DNA from: DATBFX01 sp036558305
Lineage (GTDB): Bacteria > Chloroflexota > Chloroflexia > Thermomicrobiales > UBA6265
NCBI GenBank assembly: GCA_036558305.1
Contig: DATBFX010000358.1
Span: 1 to 11,727 of the forward strand
Reading direction: 5' to 3'
DNA length: 11,727 nucleotides
Within the stretch, counting starts at the first letter, position 1. Each line of letters opens with the position of its first letter. Position numbers and translations under genes: made by a program. The notes beneath the pieces are model-generated. The model worked only from the letters and a program-made list of their open reading frames with translations. It was not told the origin of the DNA and searched no databases. This document shows positions 1-7,564 of this stretch, in pieces.

Positions 1-2
1 CC

Positions 3-2591
3 CTCCTCGACCGCGAGCACGAATCGCTCCTCGTCTGGACGACCACCCCCTGGACCCTCGCCGCCAACGTTGCCGCCGCCGTCAACCCTGATTTGACCTA
101 CGTCCGCGCCGAGCAGGACGGCGAGGCCATCTACCTCGCCAAAGACGCCGCGAAGAACGCCCTCCGTGGCGAATACGCGGTGACCGCCAAGCTCACCGGG
201 AACGACCTCCTCGGTTGGCGGTACCGCGGTCCCTTCGACGAACTCCCCGCCGAGCAGCGCGTCGAGCACCGCGTCATCGCCTGGAGCGACGTCACCGCCG
301 CCGAAGGCACCGGCATCGTCCACATCGCCCCCGGTTGCGGCAAAGAGGACTTCGCCCTCTCGAAAGAGAACGACCTCGCCGTCGTCGCCCCGATCAACGA
401 GTTCGGCGTCTACACCGACGGCTTCGACCGGCTCACCGGCTCCTACGTCCACGAGGTCGCGACGCCGATCATGCGCAACCTCCAGGAAAAGGGCATCCTC
501 TACCGCGGTGAGCAATACAAGCACCGCTATCCCGTCTGCTGGCGCTGCGGCACCGACCTCGTCTTCCGCCTCGTCGACGAGTGGTTCGTCGCCATGGACG
601 ACCTGCGTCAACCGATGATGGACGTCACCCGACAGGTCAACTGGGTCCCGTCGTTCGGCATGGACCGTGAGCTCGACTGGCTCGCCCACATGGACGATTG
701 GATGATCTCCAAGAAGCGCTATTGGGGCCTGGCGCTTCCGATCTACGAATGCCAGGAGTGCGGCACCTTCGACGTCATCGGCAGCGAGACCGAGCTCAAG
801 GAGCGCGCCGTCGAAGGTTGGGACGAGTTCGAGGGCCACACCCCGCACCGCCCCTGGATCGACGCCGTCAAGATCAAGTGCGCCGGTTGTGGCGCTGCCG
901 TCAGCCGTATCAAGGACGTCGGCAATCCCTGGCTCGACGCCGGTATCGTCGCCTTCTCCACCCTCAACTTCCGCCACGACCGCGCTTACTGGGAGCAGTG
1001 GTACCCCGCCGACCTCATCACCGAAAGTTTTCCCGGCCAGTTCCGCAACTGGTTTTACGCCGTCATCGCCGAGAGCACCGCCCTCGTCAACAGACCCGCC
1101 TTCCGCAACGTCTTCTCCTATGCCCTGATGCGCGACGAAAAGGGCGAGGAGATGCACAAGAGCAAGGGCAACGCCATCTGGTTCGACGAGGCAGCCGAGA
1201 TCAGCGGCGTCGACGTCATGCGCTGGCTCTTTGCGAAGGTGAACCCCTCCCTCAACCTCAACTTCGGCTACCACGTCCTCGACGAGGTCCGGCGCAGCTT
1301 CATCCTGCCCCTCTGGAACTCCTACTCCTTCTTCGCCACCTATGCCCGCCTCGACGGTTTCGATCCGCTCGATCCCCGGTCAAACGTGCCGCTCGCCGAG
1401 CGCACCCTGCTCGACCGATGGATCGTCTCTCGCTTGAACCAGGTGGTCGCCAAAGTGCGCGAGGGTCTGGAGACCTACCACGCCGAGATCGCGGCCGGCG
1501 CCATCGAATACTTCGTCGTCGAAGAACTCTCCAACTGGTACATCCGCCGCAATCGACGTCGCTTTTGGAAGAGCGAGAGCGACCGCGACAAGACGGCGGC
1601 TTACCGCACGCTCTACGACGTCCTGACCACACTGGCGGCTCTGCTTGCCCCATTCGTCCCGTTCGTCGCCGAAGCCATGTACCAAAACCTCGTCCGCGCC
1701 ATTGACCCGGCGGCTCCCGACTCGGTTCACCTCACCGATTATCCCAGTGTCGACGAGGCCAGCATTGACGAAACACTCTCCACGGACATGGCCGCAGTCC
1801 TCGAAGTCGTCAGTCTCGGTCGGGCCGCGCGCAATGAGGCCGGCGTCAAAGTCCGGCAGCCGCTTCCCGGCGTCCTCGTCCATGCCCGCGACAAGGCGGT
1901 GATGGACGCGGTCGTGCGCTTGAAGGATCAGGTACTCGACGAACTGAACATCAAGGACGTCGCGCCGCTCGTCGAACTCGGCGACTTCGTCGCCTACGAC
2001 ATCCGCCCGAAACTCGCCATCCTCGGGCCGAAGTACGGTAAGCGCCTGGGTGAGATCCGGCAGCTCCTCGCCAAGGAAGATCCTGCTTCGGTCGCCGCCC
2101 GCGTCGAGGCCGGTCGAGCGGTCGATCTCGCCCTTGCCGACGGCACCACCGTCGCCCTCGAACCCGAGGAGATCCTCGTCGACCTGACCAAGCGCGCCGG
2201 CTATGCCGCCGCCCAGGGTCCGCTCGCCACAGTCGTCCTCGACACCTCACTGACTCCCGACCTGATCCAGGAGGGTCTGGCCCGCGACTTCGTCCGCGGC
2301 GTCCAGGACGCCCGCCGCAACGCCGGCTACCGGATCGAAGACCGCATCGGGATCTCCTACCTCGGCGATCCCGAGGTCATCGATGCCCTCGGCGCCTTCG
2401 ATAGCTATGTTCGCACCGAAACGCTTGCCGACCAGATCAACGGACAGCGGACAACCGGCGCCTCGGACCAGGTCGAACCGGAGGCCGTCGAAGGCCCAGG
2501 CGGCGCCTTCGGCGCCGACGGCGACTACCGCGACCAGGTCGAAGTCGGCAGGCACCACGTTCGGATCTCGCTCAGGCGGGCCGGAGACTAG
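3..2591 (+). CDS. ileS: Isoleucine--tRNA ligase, 5'-truncated by window edge
   Basis: Cytoplasmic class I aminoacyl-tRNA synthetase that charges tRNA-Ile with isoleucine. The reading frame is open from base 3, and 862 residues are visible. IleRS is usually 1030-1060 aa, so about 180-200 residues including the HIGH motif lie off the left edge. The visible part starts in the editing (CP1) domain with the IleRS hallmark TTTPWTLAAN. Three CxxC pairs follow at 537-548 (CWRC), 750-761 (CQEC) and 879-890 (CAGC), likely zinc knuckles. The KMSKS position reads EMHKSKGN (1149-1172). The anticodon-binding domain contains NWYIRRNRRRFWK. The C-terminus ends in HHVRISLRRAGD and has no terminal Cys4 zinc finger, which resembles the eukaryote-like type 2 IleRS. 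The PWLDAGI segment replaces the common WFDSG. Type 2 membership, and with it possible mupirocin tolerance, is inference. No overlap with the next gene; the gap is 171 bp. Confidence 0.95.
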   Translation, partial: LLDREHESLLVWTTTPWTLAANVAAAVNPDLTYVRAEQDGEAIYLAKDAAKNALRGEYAVTAKLTGNDLLGWRYRGPFDELPAEQRVEHRVIAWSDVTAAEGTGIVHIAPGCGKEDFALSKENDLAVVAPINEFGVYTDGFDRLTGSYVHEVATPIMRNLQEKGILYRGEQYKHRYPVCWRCGTDLVFRLVDEWFVAMDDLRQPMMDVTRQVNWVPSFGMDRELDWLAHMDDWMISKKRYWGLALPIYECQECGTFDVIGSETELKERAVEGWDEFEGHTPHRPWIDAVKIKCAGCGAAVSRIKDVGNPWLDAGIVAFSTLNFRHDRAYWEQWYPADLITESFPGQFRNWFYAVIAESTALVNRPAFRNVFSYALMRDEKGEEMHKSKGNAIWFDEAAEISGVDVMRWLFAKVNPSLNLNFGYHVLDEVRRSFILPLWNSYSFFATYARLDGFDPLDPRSNVPLAERTLLDRWIVSRLNQVVAKVREGLETYHAEIAAGAIEYFVVEELSNWYIRRNRRRFWKSESDRDKTAAYRTLYDVLTTLAALLAPFVPFVAEAMYQNLVRAIDPAAPDSVHLTDYPSVDEASIDETLSTDMAAVLEVVSLGRAARNEAGVKVRQPLPGVLVHARDKAVMDAVVRLKDQVLDELNIKDVAPLVELGDFVAYDIRPKLAILGPKYGKRLGEIRQLLAKEDPASVAARVEAGRAVDLALADGTTVALEPEEILVDLTKRAGYAAAQGPLATVVLDTSLTPDLIQEGLARDFVRGVQDARRNAGYRIEDRIGISYLGDPEVIDALGAFDSYVRTETLADQINGQRTTGASDQVEPEAVEGPGGAFGADGDYRDQVEVGRHHVRISLRRAGD

Positions 2592-2676
2592 CGCGGTGCC
2601 AGGACATTCGGGACCTTCGTCCGGGCATCAGGCGATCGCTCGCGAGTCGAAACGGTCGCCGCGGACCGCCCTGCCG

Positions 2677-2685
2677 TGCTATCCT
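2677..2685 (+). promoter_or_regulatory. Possible extended -10 promoter for the adoK-ahcY-metK cluster
   Basis: TGCTATCCT in the ileS-adoK gap resembles an extended -10 box (TGN followed by TATCCT). No convincing -35 hexamer lies 16-18 bp upstream. It would give a leader of about 70 nt before the adoK start at 2763. The cluster could instead be read through from ileS. Confidence 0.35.
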
Positions 2686-2693
2686 CAATCGGG

Positions 2694-2719
2694 CGGCGCC
2701 CTCACGAACGCGGGCGCCG
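2694..2719 (+). other. Hairpin in the adoK leader
   Basis: CGGCGCCC (2694-2701) and GGGCGCCG (2712-2719) form a perfect 8-bp stem with a 10-nt loop. No U-run follows, so it is not a classical intrinsic terminator. It could end ileS transcription inefficiently or be a structural element of the adoK leader. I could not match it to a SAH or SAM riboswitch consensus. Confidence 0.4.
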
Positions 2720-2762
2720 TTCGACTGTTCGGTGTTCCATCGGCATGTGCCCCAGGCGAGAG

Positions 2763-3782
2763 ATGGCAGACGCCCCGACGACGGACGCGCCCCCGGTTGT
2801 GATCAGCGCGTCGATCGCCTACGACTTCATCATGGCCTTCGGCGGCTCGTTCGCCGACCACATCATCCCCGAAAAGACCCACGTCATCTCCGTCAGCTTC
2901 CTCGTCGACAGCCTGCGCAAGCAGCGCGGTGGCGTCGGCGGCAACATCGCCTACAGCCTTGCCCTGCTCGGCACGCCGTCTGCCCTCGTCGGCGCCGTCG
3001 GCTCCGACTTCGGTCCCTACCGGGCCGCCTTCGACGACCTCGGCATTGACCTCTCCGGAGTGGTGGAAGACGTGAGCCGGTTGACCGCCTCGGCCTTTAT
3101 GATGGCCGACCGCAAGGACAACCAGATCGCCTCATTCTTCCCCGGTCCCTCCGACCTCGCCGCCGGCATCGACGTCACGCGCTTCGGCGACCGCGCCCGC
3201 TACGGCATCGTCGGCGCCACCGCCCCCGAGGCGATGATCCGCCACGCCGCCCAGTTCGGCGCCTCGTCCTGCCGGTTGATCTACGACCCCGCCTTCCAGA
3301 TCATCGTCCTGTCCGGCGACGACATCAAAGCCGGTATCGACCAGGCCTGGGCCGTGATCGGCAACGACTACGAGTTCGCGATGATCGAGCGCAAGACGGG
3401 CTTGTCGATCGACGCCATCGCCGACCGCGTCGATCTCGTCGCCATCACCTACGGGGAGCAGGGTTCGGAACTGCGCGCCGGCGGTCGGCGCGTCCGCACC
3501 CCGGCGGCGCCCGCCGAGCTCGTGCGCGACCCGACCGGTGCCGGGGATGCCTACCGCTCCGGTCTCGTGAAGGGATTGCTGCTCGGACTCGAGCTCGAAC
3601 TCGTCGGGCGCCTGGCCGGGCTTGCCGCCACCTACGTCGTCGAGCAGGTCGGCACCCAGGAGCATGTCTATACCCCCGCGGCGTTCGTCGCCCGGTTCGA
3701 CCGGTCGTTTCCCGATTGCGCGGGCGCGCTCACCGTCGCGGATCTCGCCCCAAGCTCGAAGCTCGTCGTTCGCAGCTCGTAA
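2763..3782 (+). CDS. adoK: Adenosine kinase (PfkB/ribokinase family)
   Basis: Predicted cytosolic kinase phosphorylating adenosine to AMP with ATP. The 339-aa protein has the ribokinase-family glycine-rich motif RGGVGGNIAYSLALLG near residues 58-73 and the C-terminal anion-hole motif DPTGAGDAYRSG, whose Asp is the catalytic base. By recall it closely resembles Mycobacterium tuberculosis adenosine kinase: SFLVDSL, NQIASFFPG, the NDYE segment and VGTQEH all have counterparts there. Start choice: ATG 2763 has AGGCGAG just upstream, although only 2 nt away. An in-frame ATG at 2745 is possible, and the frame stays open further upstream, but that part looks non-coding. The following gene is ahcY, whose product adenosine would be the substrate; this supports adenosine kinase over a sugar kinase. 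Removing adenosine pulls the reversible SAH hydrolase reaction forward. The specificity is inferred from resemblance and context. Confidence 0.85.
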   Translation: MADAPTTDAPPVVISASIAYDFIMAFGGSFADHIIPEKTHVISVSFLVDSLRKQRGGVGGNIAYSLALLGTPSALVGAVGSDFGPYRAAFDDLGIDLSGVVEDVSRLTASAFMMADRKDNQIASFFPGPSDLAAGIDVTRFGDRARYGIVGATAPEAMIRHAAQFGASSCRLIYDPAFQIIVLSGDDIKAGIDQAWAVIGNDYEFAMIERKTGLSIDAIADRVDLVAITYGEQGSELRAGGRRVRTPAAPAELVRDPTGAGDAYRSGLVKGLLLGLELELVGRLAGLAATYVVEQVGTQEHVYTPAAFVARFDRSFPDCAGALTVADLAPSSKLVVRSS

Positions 3783-3800
3783 CCCGTTTTGTCGTCGGTC

Positions 3801-3814
3801 CCCGCCTGAGCGGG
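3801..3814 (+). other. Small hairpin in the adoK-ahcY gap
   Basis: CCCGC, loop CTGA, GCGGG: a 5-bp GC stem 8 nt before the ahcY Shine-Dalgarno, in a 55-nt gap. It could protect an mRNA end or modulate ahcY translation. It may also be chance in GC-rich DNA. Confidence 0.25.
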
Positions 3815-3822
3815 CGCCGGCC

Positions 3823-3830
3823 AGGAGGTG
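3823..3830 (+). promoter_or_regulatory. Strong ribosome binding site of ahcY
   Basis: AGGAGGTG, 7 nt before ATG 3838, is a near-perfect Shine-Dalgarno. It fixes the ahcY start and excludes the longer open frame that runs back into adoK. Confidence 0.85.
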
Positions 3831-3837
3831 TCCACGG

Positions 3838-5109
3838 ATGGTCGCGACCTCGCACAACTTCGACATCAGGGACCCGTCGCTCGCCCCCGACGGTCGGCGG
3901 CGGGTCGACTGGGCCGGCCGCGAAATGCCCGTCCTGCGGCAAATCCGCGAGCGCTTCGCCGCCGAGCGCCCGCTCGCCGGTATCCGCATCCTCGCCTGCG
4001 CCCACATCACGACCGAAACCGCCAACCTGGCCCTGACGCTCCAGGCCGGCGGCGCCGACGCCGTTCTCTGCGCCAGCAACCCCCTGTCGACCCAGGACGA
4101 CGTCGCCGCCGCCCTCGTCGACGAGCACATCCCCGTCTTCGCCATCAAGGGCGAGGACAACGAGACCTACTACCGCCACATCCGGGCCGCCCTCGACCAC
4201 AAACCGCACGTCGTCATCGACGACGGCGCCGACGTCGTCTCGATGATCCACAAGGACCGTCGCGACCTCATCCCGGCCATCATCGGCGCCACCGAAGAGA
4301 CGACGACCGGCGTCATCCGCGACCGGGCGATGGAGCAGGACGGCGTCCTCCAATTCCCGATCATCGCGGTCAACGACGCCGATACCAAGCACTTCTTCGA
4401 CAACCGCTACGGCACCGGCCAGAGCACCATCGACGGTATCCTCCGCTCGACCAATATCCTGATTGCCGGCAAGGTCGCCGTCGTCGCCGGCTACGGTTGG
4501 TGCGGTAAGGGCATCGCGATGCGCCTGCGCGGGATGGGCGCCCGCGTCATCGTCACCGAGATCGACCCCGTCAAGGGGCTTGAAGCGGCCATGGACGGGT
4601 TCGCCGTAATGACGATGGACCGCGCCGCCGCCCTCGGCGACCTCTTCATCACCGCCACCGGCAACATCAACGTCGTCGACCGCGCGCACTTCGCCCAGAT
4701 GAAGGACGGCGCCATCCTCGCCAACTCGGGCCACTTCAACGCCGAGGTCAACCTGTCGGCCCTCGAAGAGATGGCCGGCGAGGGCCGACGGACCCTGCGC
4801 CCCTTCGTCGAGGAGTACAAACTTGCCCCCGACCAGCGCCTGATCGTCCTCGGCGAGGGCCGCCTGATCAACCTCGCCGCCGCCGAGGGACACCCGGCCA
4901 GCGTCATGGACATGAGTTTTGCCAACCAGGCCCTCGCCACCGGCTACCTCGTCCGCGAGGGCAAGACCCTGGACAACCGCGTCTACCGCGTCCCGGTCGA
5001 AATCGACCACGAAATCGCCCGCCTCAAACTCGTCAGCATGGGTATCGAAATCGACGTCCTGACCGAGGATCAAGCCAAATACCTCAGTTCGTGGGAATCG
5101 GGCACGTAG
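3838..5109 (+). CDS. ahcY: Adenosylhomocysteinase (S-adenosylhomocysteine hydrolase), short form
   Basis: NAD-dependent cytosolic enzyme that reversibly splits S-adenosylhomocysteine into homocysteine and adenosine. It relieves product inhibition of methyltransferases. The protein is 423 aa. Substrate-site residues are visible: HITTET (His56), DDGADVV, EETTTG, and NDADTK with Lys184 followed by FDN (Asp188, Asn189). The Rossmann NAD site is GYGWCGKG at residues 218-225. It lacks the ~40-residue insertion of the ~490-aa forms and does not end in the KPDHYRY tail of animal-type enzymes; it finishes QAKYLSSWESGT. The WC in the NAD loop and this tail are typical of archaeal and thermophile-type AhcY. 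Some of those prefer S-inosylhomocysteine, but the neighbouring adenosine kinase favours SAH here (inference). It lies 55 bp after adoK and 134 bp before metK, so it is probably cotranscribed with them. Confidence 0.96.
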   Translation: MVATSHNFDIRDPSLAPDGRRRVDWAGREMPVLRQIRERFAAERPLAGIRILACAHITTETANLALTLQAGGADAVLCASNPLSTQDDVAAALVDEHIPVFAIKGEDNETYYRHIRAALDHKPHVVIDDGADVVSMIHKDRRDLIPAIIGATEETTTGVIRDRAMEQDGVLQFPIIAVNDADTKHFFDNRYGTGQSTIDGILRSTNILIAGKVAVVAGYGWCGKGIAMRLRGMGARVIVTEIDPVKGLEAAMDGFAVMTMDRAAALGDLFITATGNINVVDRAHFAQMKDGAILANSGHFNAEVNLSALEEMAGEGRRTLRPFVEEYKLAPDQRLIVLGEGRLINLAAAEGHPASVMDMSFANQALATGYLVREGKTLDNRVYRVPVEIDHEIARLKLVSMGIEIDVLTEDQAKYLSSWESGT

Positions 5110-5110
5110 G

Positions 5111-5228
5111 AGAGTCGTTAGTCGTTAGTCATCAGAAGAAGGGTCGTCGCAGTCGGATCTTGGTGCCAAAGACACGGAACACTCTGACGACTAACGACTA
5201 ACGACTAACGACTAACGACTAACGACTC
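5111..5228. repeat. Inverted heptanucleotide repeat element A (ahcY-metK gap)
   Basis: The left arm 5111-5135 has GTC at 5114, 5121 and 5128, exactly 7 nt apart, in GTCGTTA units. The right arm holds five perfect CGACTAA copies (5188-5222) plus a partial sixth, with GAC every 7 nt from 5189 to 5224. The left arm 5113-5135 is complementary to 5184-5206 with one mismatch, so RNA or single-stranded DNA could fold into a ~23-bp stem around a 48-nt loop. The right arm has more copies than the left, so several pairing registers are possible. It fills most of the 134-bp gap and ends just before the metK Shine-Dalgarno. Confidence 0.9.
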
Positions 5229-5233
5229 AACTC

Positions 5234-5240
5234 GGAGGAA
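5234..5240 (+). promoter_or_regulatory. Ribosome binding site of metK
   Basis: GGAGGAA: the GGAGG core ends 5 nt before ATG 5244. It directly follows repeat element A, so folding of that element could reach or expose it. Confidence 0.8.
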
Positions 5241-5243
5241 CGC

Positions 5244-6476
5244 ATGTCCACCACGTTCGCCAGTGCGGAGCGCAGTTTCTTTACGTCGGAGTCGGTGACG
5301 GAGGGGCACCCGGACAAACTCTGCGACCAGATTTCGGACGCGGTGCTCGACGCCGTCCTCAAGGACGACCCCGACGGCCACGTCGCCTGCGAGACGGCGA
5401 CGACGACCGGCGTCGTCATGGTTTTCGGCGAGATCTCGACCAGCACCTACGTCGACATCCCGGCGGTGGTCCGCGACGTCGTCCGCGAGATCGGCTACAC
5501 CGACGCCTTCTACGGCTTCGACTACAAGACCTGCGGCGTCCTCGTCTCGATCAAGGAGCAGAGTCCCGAGATCGCCGGCGGCGTCGAGGAGGCAATAGAA
5601 GTCCGCAACCACAAGTCGACCGACCAGTACGACCTGATCGGCGCTGGCGACCAGGGCATGATGATCGGGTTCGCCTGCAACGAGACCGCCGAATTGATGC
5701 CCTTGCCGATCTCGCTCGCCCACCGCATCTGCCGCCGGTTGGCCGAGGCGCGCAAGCACGAAGAGATCTCCTGGCTGCGGCCGGACGGCAAGAGCCAGGT
5801 CACGGTCGAGTACCGCAACGGCAAACCGCTGCGCGTCGACACCGTCGTCGTCTCCACCCAGCACGCCGACGACGTCAGCAACGACCGCATTCGCGCCGAC
5901 GTCGAGCGCTTCATCGTCCGCCAGGTCATCGACCGCGACTTGATCGATTCCAAGACCAAGTTTCACGTCAACCCCAGCGGCCGCTTCGCGATGGGCGGGC
6001 CGATGGCCGATGCCGGTCTGACCGGCCGCAAGATCATCGTCGACACCTACGGCGGCATGGCCCGCCACGGCGGCGGCGCCTTCTCCGGCAAAGACGCGAC
6101 CAAGGTCGACCGCTCGGCCGCGTACGCCGCCCGCTACGTCGCCAAGAACGTCGTCGCCGCCGGTTTGGCCGACCGCTTCGAACTCCAGATCTCCTACGCG
6201 ATCGGCATGGCCCACCCGGTCTCGATCATGGTCGAGACCTTCGGCACCGGCCGCATCGCCGACGCCAAGATCGAGGAGCTGGTCCGTGCCCACTTCGACC
6301 TGCGCCCCCGCGCCATCATCGAGCACCTCGACCTCCGGCGCCCCATTTACCGCCAAACCGCAGCCTACGGCCACTTCGGCCGCGACGACCTCGACCTGCC
6401 CTGGGAGCGCACCGACAAGGCCGACCTCCTCGCCGCCGACGCCGGTCTCGCACAGCGCATCCGTGCCGTGTCGTAA
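5244..6476 (+). CDS. metK: S-adenosylmethionine synthase (methionine adenosyltransferase)
   Basis: Cytosolic enzyme making SAM from methionine and ATP, with release of phosphate and pyrophosphate. The 410-aa protein shows the three-domain MetK pattern. The N-terminal TSESVTEGHPDK carries His22, Asp24 and Lys25 of the ATP/metal site. Signature 1 is GAGDQG at residues 133-138, and signature 2 is GGGAFSGKD at 276-284. Other family blocks are NPSGRF, DTYGG and the late YGHFGR. The length fits bacterial MetK (380-410 aa). The ATG has a good Shine-Dalgarno 5 nt upstream. It is the last gene of the adoK-ahcY-metK cluster and converges on a methyltransferase gene 142 bp away. No SAM riboswitch was recognised before it; the gap upstream is occupied by the heptad repeats instead. 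Confidence 0.98.
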   Translation: MSTTFASAERSFFTSESVTEGHPDKLCDQISDAVLDAVLKDDPDGHVACETATTTGVVMVFGEISTSTYVDIPAVVRDVVREIGYTDAFYGFDYKTCGVLVSIKEQSPEIAGGVEEAIEVRNHKSTDQYDLIGAGDQGMMIGFACNETAELMPLPISLAHRICRRLAEARKHEEISWLRPDGKSQVTVEYRNGKPLRVDTVVVSTQHADDVSNDRIRADVERFIVRQVIDRDLIDSKTKFHVNPSGRFAMGGPMADAGLTGRKIIVDTYGGMARHGGGAFSGKDATKVDRSAAYAARYVAKNVVAAGLADRFELQISYAIGMAHPVSIMVETFGTGRIADAKIEELVRAHFDLRPRAIIEHLDLRRPIYRQTAAYGHFGRDDLDLPWERTDKADLLAADAGLAQRIRAVS

Positions 6477-6512
6477 CCGACGCTTCATCCAGTTGATTCA
6501 CCGGCACTCTTC

Positions 6513-6539
6513 GGGTCGTCTCGGCGTCTCGCCGTACCC
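6513..6539 (+). terminator. Possible metK terminator hairpin
   Basis: CGGCG-TCT-CGCCG (6522-6534) forms a 5-bp stem, enclosed by GGGT (6513-6516) and ACCC (6536-6539). It lies 37 nt after the metK stop, in the gap between the convergent metK and methyltransferase genes. No U-tract follows, so termination activity is uncertain. A longer-range pair, GCCTGC and GCAGGC, also occurs further on in the gap. Confidence 0.3.
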
Positions 6540-6618
6540 GTTCGGGCAGATCACGGTGCTTGCCTGCTCAACAACTCCACAGCTCGCCGAGGAACCGGGC
6601 AGGCTACGGCGGTCTGCC

Positions 6619-7407
6619 CTACGCGCGCTCGTTGACCGCGACAAACAAGGTCTTCACGTCGCTGAAACTCACCAATCGCCCGTCATCCCACTCCACCTCA
6701 AACTCGCTTCCCGCCTCGTTCCCCAGTGACCGCATCATCTCCACCAGTGTTGCGCGCGCCTCAGGCGTCGTTCGCGATCGCGCCGTCCAATCGTCGAAGT
6801 CGTGGCGCTTGCGAAACGACTCAATCGCCCTCAGCGACAGCCCAGACTCAGCGATCAACCCAGACCACTCCTCGATCGTCAGCGACCGCACGTGAGAGGG
6901 ATCTCGCAATTTCTCGAACCGATTGAAGAAATCGCCGAGCGTCCCGTCCGGCACGGTGCTGTCGATGAGAATGAACCTACCGTCCGGCTTCAAAACGCGT
7001 GAGGTTTCCAGGACAAATCGATCGGGACGCGGGAAATGGTGAGGGGCGATCCGGCACGTCACGAGGTTGAACGTCGCGCCCGAAAACGGCAGGTGCTCCG
7101 CATCGGCCGCAACGCCGTCGACCCCACCCAAGCCTGACGAATACAGGAATCGCATCGCCTCGATCAGCATCGGCCGGGTGAGGTCGGCGAGAACGACCCG
7201 GCCGACGAGCGGCCCGAAAATCCGCGCGACATGACCCCCGCCGGTCGCAACGTCGAGCAGGACGTCGTCGACCTCCGGATCGGCTAGTTCGACCATGCGC
7301 GCGAGATCGGCGCCCGAGGAGTGCGTCACGCTGCGCACGTAGTCGGCGGCCGACGACGAGAACTGATCCCGGACCCTCCGCTTTACATCTGCGGTCGACG
7401 GCTGCAT
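6619..7407 (-). CDS. Class I SAM-dependent methyltransferase, UbiE/YcgJ-like
   Basis: Predicted soluble methyltransferase of 262 aa; the substrate is unknown. Motif I is LLDVATGGGHVA (residues 50-61; Asp52 and the glycines contact SAM). The acidic residue after strand 2 is Asp75 in VVLADLT. Motif II is FNLVTCRIAPHHFP (113-126), and motif III is RVLKPDGRFILIDS (137-150). The arrangement matches Methyltransf_11/25 proteins, and the CRIAPHHF block recalls B. subtilis YcgJ. The C-terminal third is likely the substrate lid and gives no clue. Start: ATG 7407, with GGGAG 7 nt upstream. It is the last gene of the ridA-greA-methyltransferase run, 157 bp after greA, and converges with metK. Head-to-tail proximity to the SAM cycle genes may be coincidental, as they are on opposite strands. 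Confidence 0.88.
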   Translation of the reverse strand: MQPSTADVKRRVRDQFSSSAADYVRSVTHSSGADLARMVELADPEVDDVLLDVATGGGHVARIFGPLVGRVVLADLTRPMLIEAMRFLYSSGLGGVDGVAADAEHLPFSGATFNLVTCRIAPHHFPRPDRFVLETSRVLKPDGRFILIDSTVPDGTLGDFFNRFEKLRDPSHVRSLTIEEWSGLIAESGLSLRAIESFRKRHDFDDWTARSRTTPEARATLVEMMRSLGNEAGSEFEVEWDDGRLVSFSDVKTLFVAVNERA

Positions 7408-7564
7408 CTCCCATCTCCCGGACTCTGCATGTCGATGCCAGCGTCGAGAGCCGTGTAGTTTCGCAGAGGCGGACCGGCGGCCCTTTTTTGCGATGTCCGC
7501 CCCAATGTGTAATGTGAACCAACTCCTCTACAACGTGCGGTGGCCCGACGGCGCGACCGGCGCC

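Noticed and set aside
2676..2762. Upstream in-frame extension of adoK
   Set aside because: The extra residues do not resemble family N-termini and cover the hairpin and possible promoter. The protein aligns well from 2763.
2592..2762. SAH or SAM riboswitch before the SAM cycle genes
   Set aside because: A GC hairpin is present, but none of the conserved riboswitch core sequences I know could be matched. The metK gap contains heptad repeats instead.
3622..3837. Upstream in-frame extension of ahcY overlapping the adoK 3' end
   Set aside because: The ideal Shine-Dalgarno at 3823-3830 and the family N-terminus place the start at 3838.
3132..4160. A 342-codon minus-strand frame spanning adoK and ahcY
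   Set aside because: It crosses two well-supported sense genes and the ahcY ribosome binding site, and has no recognisable domain.
3730..5073. A 447-codon open frame antisense to ahcY
   Set aside because: Composition is dominated by Gly, Val, Asp and Ala, as expected from the complement of a C-ending codon gene. It has no motif, and the sense gene is unmistakable.
5188..5227. CRISPR array
   Set aside because: The repeat unit is 7 nt with no spacers, so this is a simple tandem repeat with inverted arms.
5205..6488. A 427-codon open frame antisense to metK
   Set aside because: Same shadow effect: low-complexity Asp/Val/Gly-rich translation covering exactly the real gene.
7471..7490. Intrinsic terminator on the + strand ending in six T
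   Set aside because: There is no + strand gene upstream to terminate, and the preceding GGACCGGCGGCCC does not form a convincing stem.
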